Below, in pieces: positions 12,071-23,934 of a stretch of DNA of 64,000 nt. Made by a program: the position numbers and the translations under genes. Position 1 is the stretch's first letter, and each line of letters opens with the position of its first letter. The notes below the pieces were generated by a model. It saw nothing but the letters and a program-made list of their open reading frames with translations. It was not told the DNA's origin and made no database searches. Source of the DNA: Oscheius onirici (Eukaryota; Nematoda; Chromadorea; Rhabditida; Rhabditidae); assembly GCA_932521025.1 (NCBI GenBank), contig OW051468.1:2728064-2792063 (forward strand), written 5' to 3'.

Positions 12071-13971
12071 GATACGAAGCCTAAGGTGGGAGAGGAGGCC
12101 GGCTTCTGAAAATAAACATCGTGGACACGTTGGATGGCTCGATTAATCGATGTGCAGTTTAAAATTATTTGACGGATCAATGGGAGCAGAACTTTTGAAC
12201 AAAAACTGAACAAATAGGCTGGGAAAATCATGAAATCCGCTAAATATCGAGACGTGATTCAGCGCGGCCTTCTGTTCGATAGACAGGAATTTGAGTCATA
12301 GATTACGCGTAAAAAGGATGAATTGCGACGAATTCTGAAATTAACAAAGACACTGGCAAGACAGTTAGACATCCTGTCTGCGTATTATGTCCTCGCGTCT
12401 ATAACAGCTGCCTAATTGTCGTGCTTGTGGCTATGTTCTCTTCTGCTAATTCCATCGAAGAAGTCGAAGACTTTCCACGATATCTTTCAAAATCTAAACG
12501 AACCTTATCAAAATTGAGTCCTATATCCGTTCAGTCGCTATCATGAAGAACTAATTTAAATTGGAAAAATATAGAATCCTCCTCTCCTGGATACTGAAAA
12601 TTATGAGATTTTTTAGGTGAAAAATTAGCTAAAAGAGAGGATATTACGAGCCAAAAATTGGGGTCAAGGTCGCGCCTGATGCTGTGCTGGCTTGGATACA
12701 AAGGGGCCGGCCAGGTTGGCAAACAAAAACAGCTGCAGATGATAGTCCAAACATTATTTATTACTGTTTTTGATTGACAGGACAAACAAATTGAGGGAAG
12801 GAACTCGTGTCAGAGCGCCCTTTGGACGGATCAATGCGCAGCCTTTCTTTCAGTCTCTCCTCCCGCAGACGATGCATAAGCAATTAACCGAGTGCGACGA
12901 GAGACGCGGCTGGTATTTTGGAGGAGAAACGCGAGAAAAGCTAGCTGCCGAACGGAGAAGAAAAGGAGAGAGAAAGATGTGAATTTGCGGCGGCAGGCGT
13001 GTTATTTCCTCTCATTCTCTCTCGAAACGAGATGTGGCGACAAGTGGGCGGCTTGATCAGCTGTCGTTCAGAAGGGCAAAAAATGTCACCTTTTTCTCTT
13101 ACAAAGATGCGGCAAAACGTCATTTTTATAGCCAATGCAGCGTGGGAAAAATTGTTTGGAAAGTGGAGAAGAGTTTTTGCAATTAAATTGTCATCGATTG
13201 GAGGAAGAAAAACAATGGAAACTATTTCAGAAAAATGAGCTGACAGCAACGAAACGACAGCATTTCGGCCCTGTAGCGTCAACACAAAAATAAGTACGTA
13301 GCTGCGTACATTCTTGTTACCATACCACCTCTATATTTGAAACACCCGTCTCTCAAGTCAATTTCGACAAAAAACGTTTCCGAGGTATTACATTTTCACC
13401 AAAATTGTAGATTATGATCTCGTCTACAACTCTTCAGAAGATCAAAAAGTAATAAAAAGTAAAAATTCAGTCAATATCGTGATCTCATTTAGAGAACTCG
13501 CGGTAATACTATAGCAGACACTCACCCAAGGGGTACTTTTTGATGCTGCGTTCGATAAAAGCAGCTAGAACGTGAAATAATACTGGAAAAATAGTTAAAA
13601 ACGCAAGTTTAGTCAATTTATGGCTTGCGCGCCAAAATGTTTGAATGGAGGAGGGTGCCTGCTATAGTATTACCGAACTCGCTAGAAGGGCCTCCCACAA
13701 GTACGAGTGGAAAAATCAGTGTTGACTGACTTCTAAACCTACAAAAGGCGTAAATATTTGGTCAGCAGATGGTTAGTTAGCATAATAACGTAAGGTTATG
13801 TGGCGATCATGAGGATTACGTCTATTTAGTCAGCTTTTCCGGAACAGGAACCAAAATATAACAGTTTTTAGCCTAATTGTTACAATATTTCCTCGAATAA
13901 GAAAACAAAAGTTTGCAAAGTTATTAAAAAAGGCCATTTGGAATTCAAGACTCGTCTCCATCACGTCAGCG
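12071..13971. other. Intergenic, no gene seen
   Basis: About 1.9 kb of AT-rich DNA with short open frames only. I find no coding pattern, splice-compatible exons or recognised repeat. Confidence 0.5.
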
Positions 13972-14736
13972 ATGAACTCCTCTACTAGCGTCTACTCGGA
14001 TCCGACTTCTCCGATCCTGAGCTCGGTTGGGACTTCGACAATGCCAGCACCGCCCGAACGAGCCGTCTGGATCTTCGTGCTCATCGAGATGCTCTACATC
14101 GTCATCTTCATCGTCATCATGGTCGTCATTCACTTTACCGGTTACTTGAAGGTTCGTTGGCAGGAGGGTAGAGAGGCTGAGGGACTGACTGAGAGAGTCA
14201 GGCTATCAGACAGTCTGACATTCAGGTAGAGACACAGAAACTGGAAGATCGAATGCCTGGTAAACTGAGAGTCAGAAACAGTCAGGAGAGCTACAGTACT
14301 GCGGACTCTTGACCTCCAATCGGACATGTTTTTGCAAAGCGAGTGGAATGGAAACCAATACAGAGAACAGGCTCTGTTCAGTACAAAACTGTTGACCACT
14401 GAACTAGAAATCACCGAGTACGTGATTAGATATAAAACCGGACGGTAGGGTGAGAACAACAACAGATTTTGGAAATGTCGTCGGGATTACGACTACACAC
14501 AGGTGCACATCATTATGGACGGGGAAGTAAACAGTCCCAGTTTTTATGTATTATCAGTGCGGGGAAGTAGAGAGATGTAGAGAGACAAGGAAGTAGTCAA
14601 ATAAAACCTCTGGCTCGTTCAGAACGACGACGATGCGCTGACGATCCACCACAAGATCCATGGCCAGATGATCGAGAGCCAAGAAAAGAACTTTGTCGAT
14701 GAACAGCAGAAGAATCTGGCCAATGCGGGACCGTGA
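13972..14736 (+). CDS. Small single-pass membrane protein, possibly KCNE/MPS-like
   Basis: Three exons in phase 0: 13972-14151, 14455-14526 and 14623-14736, giving 121 residues. The N-terminus is Ser/Thr/Pro-rich (MNSSTSVYSDPTSPILSS) and has an N-glycosylation sequon at Asn2. One membrane helix follows (WIFVLIEMLYIVIFIVIMVV), then a basic juxtamembrane stretch (FWKCRRDYDYTQVHIIMDGE) and a polar tail ending QQKNLANAGP. Size and topology resemble single-span potassium-channel beta subunits (KCNE, MPS in nematodes). That is a shape argument, not a sequence match, so function is open. The acceptor of exon 2 (GGGTGAG) is weak and was chosen because it keeps the reading frame. The 3' end is partly duplicated at 17.5 kb. 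Confidence 0.55.
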
Positions 14737-14844
14737 GAAGCTCTCTCTCTCTCCTTCTATTCGTCCCTTTACCCAGTTCTTCGTCCAATAAACACCAATC
14801 ACTATCAATTCTTGTTTACTTCCTTCGTTTAATTTCAAATAAGC

Positions 14845-15545
14845 CGGCTTCGCCGCCTGTCGACGGCTTTTCTTCTTGTGTTTTCTTCTTAACTTTCCCT
14901 TTCCCAGTCAACCGATCCTTTCTGATCCCTCCCCCGGTCAACCGATGTCTTCTGATACCTTCTGCTCCCTTCCCCAGTCAACCGATCCTTTCTGCTCCCT
15001 TCCCCAGTCAACTGATCTCTTTTGATACCTTTCTAGCCAATCGACCTGGTCCGATCCCTTCTATCCCTTTCCCAGATACCCGGTCCCTTCTTAACTCTTC
15101 TTCTCCCTTCCACAATCAACCGGACCCGTCTTCTTCTTTTTCTTTCCCAGGGGTCTCATTCCCTCCGAAAGAACCGATGCGAATTTTCATATTTTCTAGC
15201 CATCCGATCCCTCTCTGATCTTATACAGATCAACCTGTCCTTTCTTATCCCCTACCGGTTAGCATGACTCCATCTCCTACTCAAAACAATTTAGCACAAA
15301 TATTTGGCGCGGAGGGGAGTCGAACCCGGGTCGTCTGGGTAACAGCGACGACTCTTAACAATACACCATCTAACAAACACAGTCACAGAGTCAGCCACAG
15401 ACACCATCTTCAGACGATGCACTTTAATATTAAAGATCTCTCTACTGCACTGTGAAGCGCAATGGTGTCTGTGGTGGACTCTGTTTATTTGTATTTGTAT
15501 TTGTCCGGGATCTTAAATGGTCGCGACAAGTTAGAAATCTCTTCC
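14845..15545 (-). repeat. Composite dispersed repeat, family A (head-to-head pair)
   Basis: Starts with GGCTTCGCCGCCTGTCGACGG, continues as a degenerate tandem array of a ~27-bp unit related to CAACCGATCCCTTCTGATCC, then a tRNA-like B box (GAGTCGAACCCGGG near 15318), and the segment AGTCAGCCACAGACACCAT (about 15388). A second end in opposite orientation follows at 15455 (CGCAATGGTGTCTGTGG ... GGTCGCGACAAGT). Other copies lie near 20490, 23420, 26990, 28140, 57180 and 61.9-62.6 kb. Confidence 0.75.
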
Positions 15546-15626
15546 TGGAACAGTTTCTTACAAATAGCGATTGGCATCTGTCTAAGGTAGGGTTTGGTCT
15601 GAGAATCAACAAATGATTCGTTTCAG

Positions 15627-17354
15627 CTAAGTGACGAAGAGTTCAATAGGAAGAGAGACCATCTCATGCGATGCATAGCCCGGATGTCAAGAAGTCTTCC
15701 AGGAAATATTTTAGGAAGGTCACAATTTTGGAATCAAGAAATGGAACACTACGTGGAAGTGTTGGATACCAGAGCACATTACACTCTAGACTTACCCAAG
15801 GCAATCTCTTTGAAATACTTTTCTGGCAGGGAGCTGCTAGACGTTGTCACAAAGGTTTGACTGTTTGTGGATAGTAAGATCGTTTTTTTTTCAAGATGCA
15901 TCCTATCAGCTTCGTTCGATTTCTGCGTATCTCGAAAGCTATTCATGAGCTAATAAGCTCAAACTTTACCCAGTTCCGAATTCGGATAAAGGACTCAACA
16001 TTGTTTCATCACGTTAGCCGAGAAAGCATTGTTAATATTCAGGAGTTTTCAGGAACGCGACGGACTTTGTTACGGACGCGGTGAAAATTTTTTTAATAAG
16101 AGCAGCATGAACCAGAACTACGTATCCATCTATCATCCTCCTACAATTGTTCCTTTCACATTCGCTCGCTGGTCTAAATGGTTTGATATTTGGGGTGGAT
16201 CTAGACAATTGAGTTACGATGTCTTTGAGAGGATAAGGTACCCTTTCTCGAGATGGATATTGCCCTGAGCGCCAACGTGAAACTGGAATTGAAGACTTGG
16301 ATGCGAAACGTGCGTTTTCTCACGTTTGGCGATCACGCATCATTCGATTTGAATTGGAATCCTGAACATGCTTTGGTAAAAAAAAAATTATCTTTTTAGT
16401 TCTGCGGAACGTATCAGCAGTTGGATGCGTGGGGAAGAAATTGTCGAAATCGTACAGGTAAGACCCATCTTGGTTTTGCTAGGCCGAACATCGAAACTAA
16501 CAGTAGATAACTTAGCTAAAATTGTTTGTCCTAGCAATTCAACTTCGGCCTAGCAGATTTACATCATCATAGCAATTTTGGTATCTTTGATGATACAGGG
16601 AGTAAAAGTACCGCAATTTTTAGTCGGCCTAGCAAGGTAAAGAAGAACCCGCATCTTAAGACCCAGGAAGGTGGTTTTGGACAAAAACGGGGCAATATTA
16701 TTTTGGCTCAACGGAAACCCCAACACCGTCAGAAAGAAGCTGATATTGAGACGTTGTTTGTGATTTACCGTTGAGCATAAATTGCTCTGTTTTTGTCCAA
16801 ACCATCTATTTTTTCTGAAAGTTTGCGCGCAACGAATGGGGTTGATTCTGAACCTCTAGCCAAAATTTTTGTGGTCAATCCGTTCGGTGAATTTCCCACA
16901 CCAACCTGATTAAAAATAATTCGCCAAACTTATTTTCCAGATGTGGAAAGCAGGAAATTGGACAACTGAAATGGCTACCGCGGTTACCTGTTTTTCTCAA
17001 GTGAACAATGGGCAACTAAACCGAATGAAACAGGGATCTGTCAGCTACACAACAAACAAACGCCACCTCTTGTTTGTGTCCAATCCAGAAGGTGTCTATC
17101 TTCTTCTGACTGCAGCTTATGACCATGGAAGCGCATCGATCTTTCGAATTTTCACAAATAACCGCTCTCTAGCTGATTTGATCCAAACAGATCAAGAGGA
17201 ATATCTCTATTCAGCTCCTTTTGACTACTCCTCTTATCCTGGAGACCCCGATTCCAGTTTTGACCCCTTAGCCTTTTTTCAGCTTCTACAAAAGTATACC
17301 ACTTGTGGTAATACCAGACTCAGCACCTGTCGGCCTTTACTGTTTGGTGTTTGA
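15627..17354 (+). pseudogene. Unrecognised F-box-like gene, probably damaged
   Basis: I do not recognise this gene. A first exon from 15627 reads LSDEEFNRKRDHLMRCIARM and LPKAISLKYFSGRELLDVVTK; the next, from 15896, reads MHPISFVRFLRISKAIHELI. Together they look like the LP...I...L...LL...S... pattern of an F-box, which is only a suggestion. Downstream coding pieces are DIALSANVKLELKTWMRNVRF (about 16257) and a last exon at 16941 (MWKAGNWTTEMATAVTCFSQ) ending at 17354. Two joins fail: frames change near 16240 without a usable intron, and the intron near 16378 would be only about 25 nt. I therefore treat it as a probable pseudogene, but a wrong exon model is possible. Confidence 0.35.
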
Positions 17355-17491
17355 AACTGTTATGGTTTTCTGGATAAAATGTTTTCTGTCAAAGGCGAAA
17401 ATCTAAGTTTCTCCGGCCAGACTTGGCACAGAAAAATCTGAAAAAGGGGGAGAACAAAGAAAGCGTGATGTGAGAAGTTGGAACAGGAATG

Positions 17492-17605
17492 CCAAGCAGA
17501 AGAATCTGGTCAATGCGGGACCGTGAGAAGCTCTCTCTCCTTCTACTCGTCCCTTTACCTAATAAACACGAATCACTATTAATTCTTGTTTAATTTCTTC
17601 GTATC
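17492..17605 (+). repeat. Second copy of the 3' end of the 13.97-14.74 kb gene
   Basis: About 110 bp match positions 14706-14830, covering the codons for KNLANAGP, the stop, and the 3' UTR with AATAAACAC. The rest of the gene is not present here. Confidence 0.75.
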
Positions 17606-17960
17606 CACTTTAAATTGCTCCCAGATCTCTGTCTGTCTGTGTCTGTCGGAAGCTCTAATTGAGGATAAGGAGGGGAGCTTTGTGCGCAAATTAGTTTTAT
17701 CAAGTCGCGACAGGAAAAGCAAGTGCGCGAAGGGTTCTTGCGACTTACAATTGTTAGTAGTTTCTTGGGAGGGACAGGGGGTGACTGGAACAGAGTGACA
17801 AAGGGAAAAGGGAAGGGACAGCAGGACTAAGTGTACTCATTAAAGCTAGGAACGCGCCGGGCGATTCGTTCAGGTCATATATTTTGCCATTAGGAAAGGA
17901 AAAAAAAGGAGGGAGCGGGTTCAAATACAATTTCGGTAGTTTCTTTTTCTTCCACCACTT
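17605..17960. repeat. Dispersed repeat, family B
   Basis: Contains AGCTCTAATTGAGGATAAGG, GCGCAAATTAGTTTT, CGCGACAGGAAAAGCAAGTG and a later AGTTTCTTGGGAGGGACAGG block. Related copies occur at 37.92, 56.75 (inverted), 61.53 and 62.94 kb. Confidence 0.7.
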
Positions 17961-18203
17961 CAAACCTTCTCTCTTTACACTGGGACATCTATTACTTGTC
18001 CAACCTCCAGATATTTTCCTTCTCTCCAAAGAATAGGTCTCGACGCGACTCTGTCGCACCTGAGTGGCCCCACCAAATCTGTGCTCCAATTGGCAAGGCC
18101 CGCTTTTTCTTTGGCCCATGCCAGCAGTGGATGTTTATTTCGTGGATTTTTGCTTTCTTTTCGCTCTCTTTCAATCAAATTTTCTATTTTCCAGTTGTCA
18201 AAC

Positions 18204-20122
18204 ATGAGTGTTAGACCAGCGGCTAGAGAACGGACGACTTCCTGCGACTCGACTTCATCGGATTGCATGCCTAACATTTGTGGTGTCTGTTGGAGTGTGA
18301 GTTTTAACTTTTTTTCGTTTACAGTAAGAAATTACAGAAATATAATGAAGCACGACGTCTTCCGAAAAGTCTGGTTTGTGGACATACCATCTGTCAGACC
18401 TGCGTGACTGGACTCATCAGTCATACGGCCAAAATCACCTGTCCGCTATGCAGAAAAGAGACGAGGACGAGACTGGGGGACATTCCGACAAACTATCAGC
18501 TTCTTCGTGAGTTTTCAAAAAACTTTGAAAGATCTGAGAGATTTTCTTACGATGAGAAATTGAAAAGGTTGAGAGCATGAGACAGGGAAAGAGTCTGAGA
18601 GACTGGGAGGGAACATACAAAGAGAAAGAGAGTCTGACGAACAATATTTCAGAGCTCCTCCAGAAGATGGGACTCTTGTGCAAAGATCCCGACTCTCGAC
18701 CAGCGTCTCCAGATCAAGCTGTTGAAGACCTATTGGGTATTGAGGACGAGTTCAGAGGTGAATTCACAGCAAAGCAATTCATTGGTTCTTCAGGTTCTTT
18801 TACCGGAGCTGTAAGCCATTTCTCTTCAATTGTGGATGAAGTGACCAAGTCTATCAACGATCTTGGACTGGATCCTCTGAAAGTCATGCCTTCCAGAAAC
18901 CCGAGAACCAGTTAGTCATTTGTTGATAGTTTTCATATCGATTTCAGTTCACGGTGACTCACTGACTGTGCTGGAGACGGCTCAGAAGAGACTATCCGCT
19001 CTGGGACAGGTCTACTCAGAACTGGAAAAGGATATCAAGTCGGCTAGGAGTATGTATAAGCGCATAGAAGAGTGTCTAGAAAACGGATCGGCCAGTGTAG
19101 AACCGACCACCAAAAAACTCGAATTCCATAGGTAGATTATAGTGATTGTCGAGAAGAAAAGGGAATTTCAGAAACGAGGTCGCTCTCGAATTTGACAACA
19201 TCATGGACAACTCCTTTCATCTGCTCCCTCGCTATCCACTAAGAGCAACTCCTCCTCCATTCATGAGAGACGTGGCCGACAGCGGCTTCGGACAGATTCA
19301 GTTCTTCGACGATATGGATGTTCTTCGATGGGAAGAACAGGAAGCGGTTTTTGGAGAGTTTAGTCCGGCCGAGGATGATGATGATGAGGATTACGATGAT
19401 CAGTCGTTCTATGGCCATGGATGGGGCGCTTCGCCTGGACCAATTTCTGAGGTCAGTCAGTCAGTCAGTCAGTCAGTCAGTCAGTCAGTCAGTCAGTCAG
19501 TCAGTCAGTCAGTCAGTCAAACTTTCAGGACGGAGAGAACACCCACGACGACATCGACGAGACCATCATCAACTTCTACTGTTACCTCTGCAACTGTCAA
19601 GTTCCCCATGACAATGTTTCCCGCCTCACTCATATCAACGGTCGTCGGCACAGAGAAACTAAAGAGTTGGTTCTTCTTTCCTACTCCCATCTTGTCTCTT
19701 TCAGAGCCAACGCCCAATTCATAGCCTCTTTCAAATCGGAAGCTGAAGCCATGATGATCGTCCATCAAAGTCTTCGAAGCTTTATTCCAACTCTCGACCT
19801 CAGAATCGAGGTCCCGGACACTCGACCCTTCCGTCAGATGAGGAATCGAGGCGGCGGACGAGGTAATCGGGCTCCGAGACATGACCTGAACCACGGTGGT
19901 CAAGGTCTGTCTGGAAACCGACGACGTGGCGGAGGAGGTCACCGAAATCCGGGACAGCAGAGACGGGGACATCGTCTTCCGCAAGAAAACCAAGACGTGT
20001 CAGTTTTTTACCCACTTGCGGCCGCTCTAGCAACTCATTTTAGTACCGGACAGGTTTTTCCCAATCTCTCATGGCCTCCTTACAGTGACTGGGCCCCAGA
20101 GCAGCGGGGCTTCGGCTGGTAA
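18204..20122 (+). CDS. RING-finger protein with C2H2 finger and RGG-rich tail
   Basis: Probable E3 ubiquitin ligase. ATG 18204 follows a TTTTCCAG acceptor. The RING is split over the first intron: ICGVC in exon 1, then SLVCGHTICQTC and ITCPLC in exon 2 (about 18340-18508), spaced as a C3HC4 RING. Later exons encode helical segments (TVLETAQKRLSALGQVYSEL), an acidic stretch (PAEDDDDEDYDDQSFYGHGW) and, after a (GTCA)n-filled intron at 19452-19530, a single zinc finger YCYLCNCQVPHDN...H...H resembling U1/matrin fingers. The C-terminus is Arg/Gly-rich (MRNRGGGRGNRAPRH, NRRRGGGGHRNPGQQRRG) and ends PEQRGFGW. RING plus C2H2 plus RGG suggests RNA-linked ubiquitination (inference). I do not recognise a specific ortholog. 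Confidence 0.8.
19452..19520 (+). repeat. (GTCA)n microsatellite forming an intron
   Basis: About 17 units of GTCA begin exactly at the 5' splice site after PGPISE and run nearly to the acceptor (CAAACTTTCAG). Confidence 0.9.
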
Positions 20123-21270
20123 GCTCGTCTAACACTCCGTCTTTTTGTACATTCAGTGTCCCATTAACTTGTCTCGAGAGTCACCTTTTTGATAATTGTT
20201 AGTTGCATTTTTTGAAATTTCAGTTATCCGAACGCTGTTTCGTGTGATTGTCAATAAATGTTTGCAATTGGCTTGTTTTGACAGTTTTCTTCTGAAAAAA
20301 TAACTGGAAATTGGGGTGTCTTTCTTTCGGGTTTTTTTAGATGGTTTGAAAGAGTAAAGTCTAAAGTAAATCAATTATACCAGCGCACAGTCGACTCTAC
20401 CACTCTTCTCTTTGCTTTATTTCTTCTTTTTGAGGTTTCTTTTCCTGGGGTTTTGGGTCATACTATGATCATTCGTTCTATCTAAAAGCTACGGTGTCTG
20501 TGGCTGACTTTGTCTGTTCGTCCATGTCCACGAGAATCGTAGTAGCAAGTCAAGAGTTGTCAGGAATAGATAGCAAGTTACTTTTGAACTTGGAATCGCA
20601 CCCCGGTGGATTTGGCTTTGGCTTCACCATCCCATTAGTGCCCAGAAGCATTTTCAGATTTCGGGACTTATTCCATCGGATTCAGCGTAAAAAGTTGCCC
20701 CTAGAGCCTTTGTTTCAAGCTTACAGCTCGAAAACTTAAAAAGTTAGACAAAGTTCTGGTTTTCCAAAACGTCCGGCGTCCGCGGTTGTGCGCGATTTGC
20801 GGGCTCATTTATGCGAATTTTTCTCTGAAATTTTGGATAGAGCTATAACTAAGTCTATATCAGAGGGGGTACCTTTTTGCTAAATTGTTTTGAGCAGGAA
20901 TTGACTTTAGCCACGCTCTGGCAATTTTTTGTGATCGTATTCGACCATTCCCCGCCATTAGGCAAAGGCGCAAAGTCGTTATTCTGAGTTTACTCCTTGT
21001 TCAATGCCTGATACTTTTAGGAACGAGGGAGTATGGTAGTTTTCTGCTTCTATGCTGGCCCTGTAAAATTCGAAGGTAGTGGGAAATACCCAATCCTTTC
21101 TTGGAGCAGCTCGACATCGGCTAATTTCTGACCTGTCTGGTCTCGGCCTTGTGTCGGTGCAAAAATGAATCGGAGCTTGCCGAAAACGATGGTTCACACT
21201 TTTTGCTTGTGTATACATAGAGAACCTCTATTCGTAAATTCCATGAATTTTGACAAAAAGTGAACAATCT
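20123..21270. other. Intergenic with a partial family A repeat
   Basis: From about 20490 there is a diverged family A end (GGTGTCTGTGGCTGACTTTG). I see no gene; short open frames lack coding pattern. Confidence 0.5.
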
Positions 21271-21934
21271 GGATTTGTGAAAAAGTGGTTTCTTTAGACA
21301 AAGAGGGATTTGTCTTTACCCTGTGTTTTTAGGAGACCGGACAAAAAATGAACAATACAAAGTGGATTGTAAGAACTCAACAAAAAGTGAACAATATTGC
21401 GCACACAGGTCAAATCCACGTCTTTCCTCAGAGAACTAGGAAAACTGAATCGAGAGAATTTTCAAAGACCAGCTGTTTTTTGCCCTATGTTTCCGTTCAT
21501 TCCGAAATCGACGACTGAAGTAATCTAGTGTCAATTGGATGAACTCAAACGAACACGAAAGAAAGTTTAGAAATTAGTCACATTCTAGTCGAGCGACTGT
21601 GACGAAGCTGGTGGCCTCACTTCCGGCGCATATTTTACGTTAAAACGTTCTGAATATAAAGGTTCAAAAGGTTACGTTGGAGTGCATGAAATAAGCGCTG
21701 ATACAACACGACTCTTCTTCATTTTAGTCATTAAAATATTTCTGATTCTTAAAAATAGGACGTCTGGTTCTCTGAGGAAAGACGTGGATTTGATCTTTGT
21801 GCGCAATATTGTTCACTTTTTGTTGAGTTCTTACAATCCACTTTGTATTGTTCATGTTTTGTCCGGTCTTCTAAAAACACAGGGTAAAGTCAAATCCCTC
21901 TTTGTCTAAAGAATCCACTTTTTCACAAATCAGA
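21271..21934. mobile_element. Foldback (long inverted repeat) element
   Basis: The arm at about 21271-21439 is nearly the reverse complement of the arm at about 21767-21934. Matching landmarks are GGATTTGTGAAAAAGTGG with CCACTTTTTCACAAATC, and AACAATATTGCGCACA with TGTGCGCAATATTGTT. The spacer is about 330 bp and has no clear transposase. It is a non-autonomous foldback or MITE-like element. Confidence 0.85.
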
Positions 21935-22073
21935 TTTTTTTTACAGAGTTTACTTTCTACTGTGTTAGAGGTAAATAGAAGGCACTCTTCCCAGCCCCTG
22001 TCCGTCTCCCCCAAAAACAATTAGGCACTTGAACCTTTATTTGGTTGCCGAAGCCCACAAGCATTGTATCGTA

Positions 22074-23252
22074 TCACAGGAACTTTTGAATTTCATCGTA
22101 GATGGCGAGGACGAGAGCTCCGCCAGTACCGCGGAAGACGTTCGAGAGGGCTCCCTTGAACATGGCGCTGACTCCCTCGTTCCTGATGATCTTCTGGGCA
22201 CAGTCGAAGGTGTTCTTGTAGAGGACGTCCTTCCTGCCCGACTGCATAATCATGCGACGACGAACCGTATCCCACGGGTAGCTGAGAATTCCCGAGCCGA
22301 TCGTCACCACCTAAATTTGTTTTTTAATGGAAAAGGGGAGAAAACAAACCTGAGCGATGCCCCAAGCGGCAAAGAAGTTGAGTTTCTTGCCATCCGAGGT
22401 GAAGGCGTGCTTGGCCGTGTCGAACATTCCAAAGTAGGCGGCACGGTAGATGATGATTCCTTGGACGGAGACGACGAATCCGCGATAGAGTCCAATCGGG
22501 CCGTCAGACTTGACAATCTTGACCAGACAGTCGGTCAGTCCCTTGAACTCGCGATTGTTGCCTTTTCCGACATCAGCTCCGAGACGCGTACGGGCAAAGT
22601 CCAGTGGGTAGACGAAGCAGAGAGAGGTGGCTCCGGCAGCTCCACCAGAGGCCAGATTGCCGGCAAAGAACTTCCAGAAGTTCTTCTTCTTGTCGATTCC
22701 GTCTTGGAAGAGCTTCTTGTACGTGTCCTTGAAGGCGAAGTTCAGGGCCTGAGTAGGGAAGTAGCGGATGACGTTGGCCAGGTTTCCACGCCAGAGAGCC
22801 GCGAATCCTTGCTCCTTCGGAACACGAACAAGCACATCGACGATGCCCTTGTAGCGTTTGTCGACAGCGATGGCCGTCGAGGCATCTTGGACCTGTAGCA
22901 GCAGCTTGACACGTTCGATCGGGGCGACGGCAGTCTTGGAGACGGCTGCGGCTGTTCCTCCAGAAGCTAGATCGATGAAGAACTTCCTGGTGTTGAAGCC
23001 CTTCTTCTTGCCCTCGATCTTCTCCTTAACCTTGTCCTTGGTAGCATCCATGGCATGTACAGCAGCAGTGGGAATCTCCTTGATCTTGTCCTTGGCTGTT
23101 CCTCCAATTTGCTTGATCTTGTCGCTGGCCGCAGCAGTCTTCTCCTTGGCAGCTTCTCCCAGCTGCTTGGCCTTGTCCTTCGCGGCTCCGGCAGCATCCT
23201 TGGCAACTGCGGTGGCTTCTTTCACAGCAGCAGGCGTCCTCGGGTCGCTCAT
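22074..23252 (-). CDS. ADP/ATP translocase with LEA-like N-terminal extension
   Basis: Mitochondrial inner-membrane carrier exchanging ADP for ATP. Exon 1 is 23252-22350 and exon 2 is 22310-22074. The carrier body has three ~100-residue repeats with the PxD/E motifs in [25 protein letters not shown] and [15 protein letters not shown]; the last carries the AAC signature (RRRMIM here, one change from RRRMMM). It ends [11 protein letters not shown]. Ahead of the usual start ([13 protein letters not shown]) lies an extension of about 90 residues in the same exon. It is rich in Ala, Lys, Glu and Asp with units such as [21 protein letters not shown] and [12 protein letters not shown], like group 3 LEA 11-mers. 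Codon bias is as strong as in the body, so the extension is likely translated. An internal start just before the carrier body is not obvious. Confidence 0.95.
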
Positions 23253-23399
23253 TGTCGTTGATTGAGTTTGCTTCTGTTTCGAACAAGCAACATCAATTCT
23301 AAATTATATGTTTTTGTTTAAAAAAAACTTGATGTTTTGAAAAGTTTCTTTTTAATTGCCTCAAAGATGTTTCCTTTAGCTTTTTAGAAACTCCACAAA

Positions 23400-23515
23400 T
23401 TGTAATCTCTCTACTGCTAAAGCGCAATGGTATCTGTGGCGGACTCCTATTTGTTTGAGTGTCTTGGAGCTCAAATGGTCGCGACAAGTCAGAAATTTTC
23501 AGGATAAGATAGTTT
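23400..23515 (+). repeat. Family A repeat end
   Basis: AGCGCAATGGTATCTGTGG followed by TCAAATGGTCGCGACAAGTC and TCAGGATAAGA, upstream of the translocase start. Confidence 0.7.
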
Positions 23516-23934
23516 TGAACTTAGAGTGGAAGCCAGGTTTTGTCAAAAGATTAACCGATTTGGATGGGAATTTAGAACTTGGACAGAATATACTTCGTAC
23601 TTCTGAGCGCCGTAGGCACATCTTTATCGAGCAGTTCAATTGGATTGCCCATCGGCTGCTCAAAACACTAATTTTGTCTGCTTCTAGTCTTCTCTGCTCT
23701 CGATCTCTCGTCTTCCCATTTGTCCCCATCCTTTGTCATCTCTCCCACCCCACCGGAAATGACCCCACGAGCTTCACAGTTCACAGAAGATGATTCATCC
23801 GATTGCGCAATTTCAGTTTAGCGATGTTGAAAAGGGGCGGGACGGCAAATAGAGCCGTCGACTGATTCAAGAGGGCGTCTGATAGCGCAGCCCAATATAA
23901 GCCGCTGAATCGTCCCTCCTCACAGACCAGCAAC
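23516..23934. other. Promoter region of the 23.9 kb histidine-rich gene
   Basis: Contains an AATATAAG box at 23894-23901, about 35 bp before the ATG. No other gene is seen. Confidence 0.4.

Noticed and set aside
12770-13285. Open frames on both strands
   Set aside because: Low-complexity Lys/Arg-rich translations with no match; treated as intergenic.
15318-15372. tRNA gene from the GTTCGA box
   Set aside because: Same box recurs in other family A repeats with no cloverleaf fold; part of a repeat.
22029-22898. 289-residue open frame on the plus strand
   Set aside because: It is the antisense shadow of the ADP/ATP translocase, open because of strong codon bias; no family resemblance.
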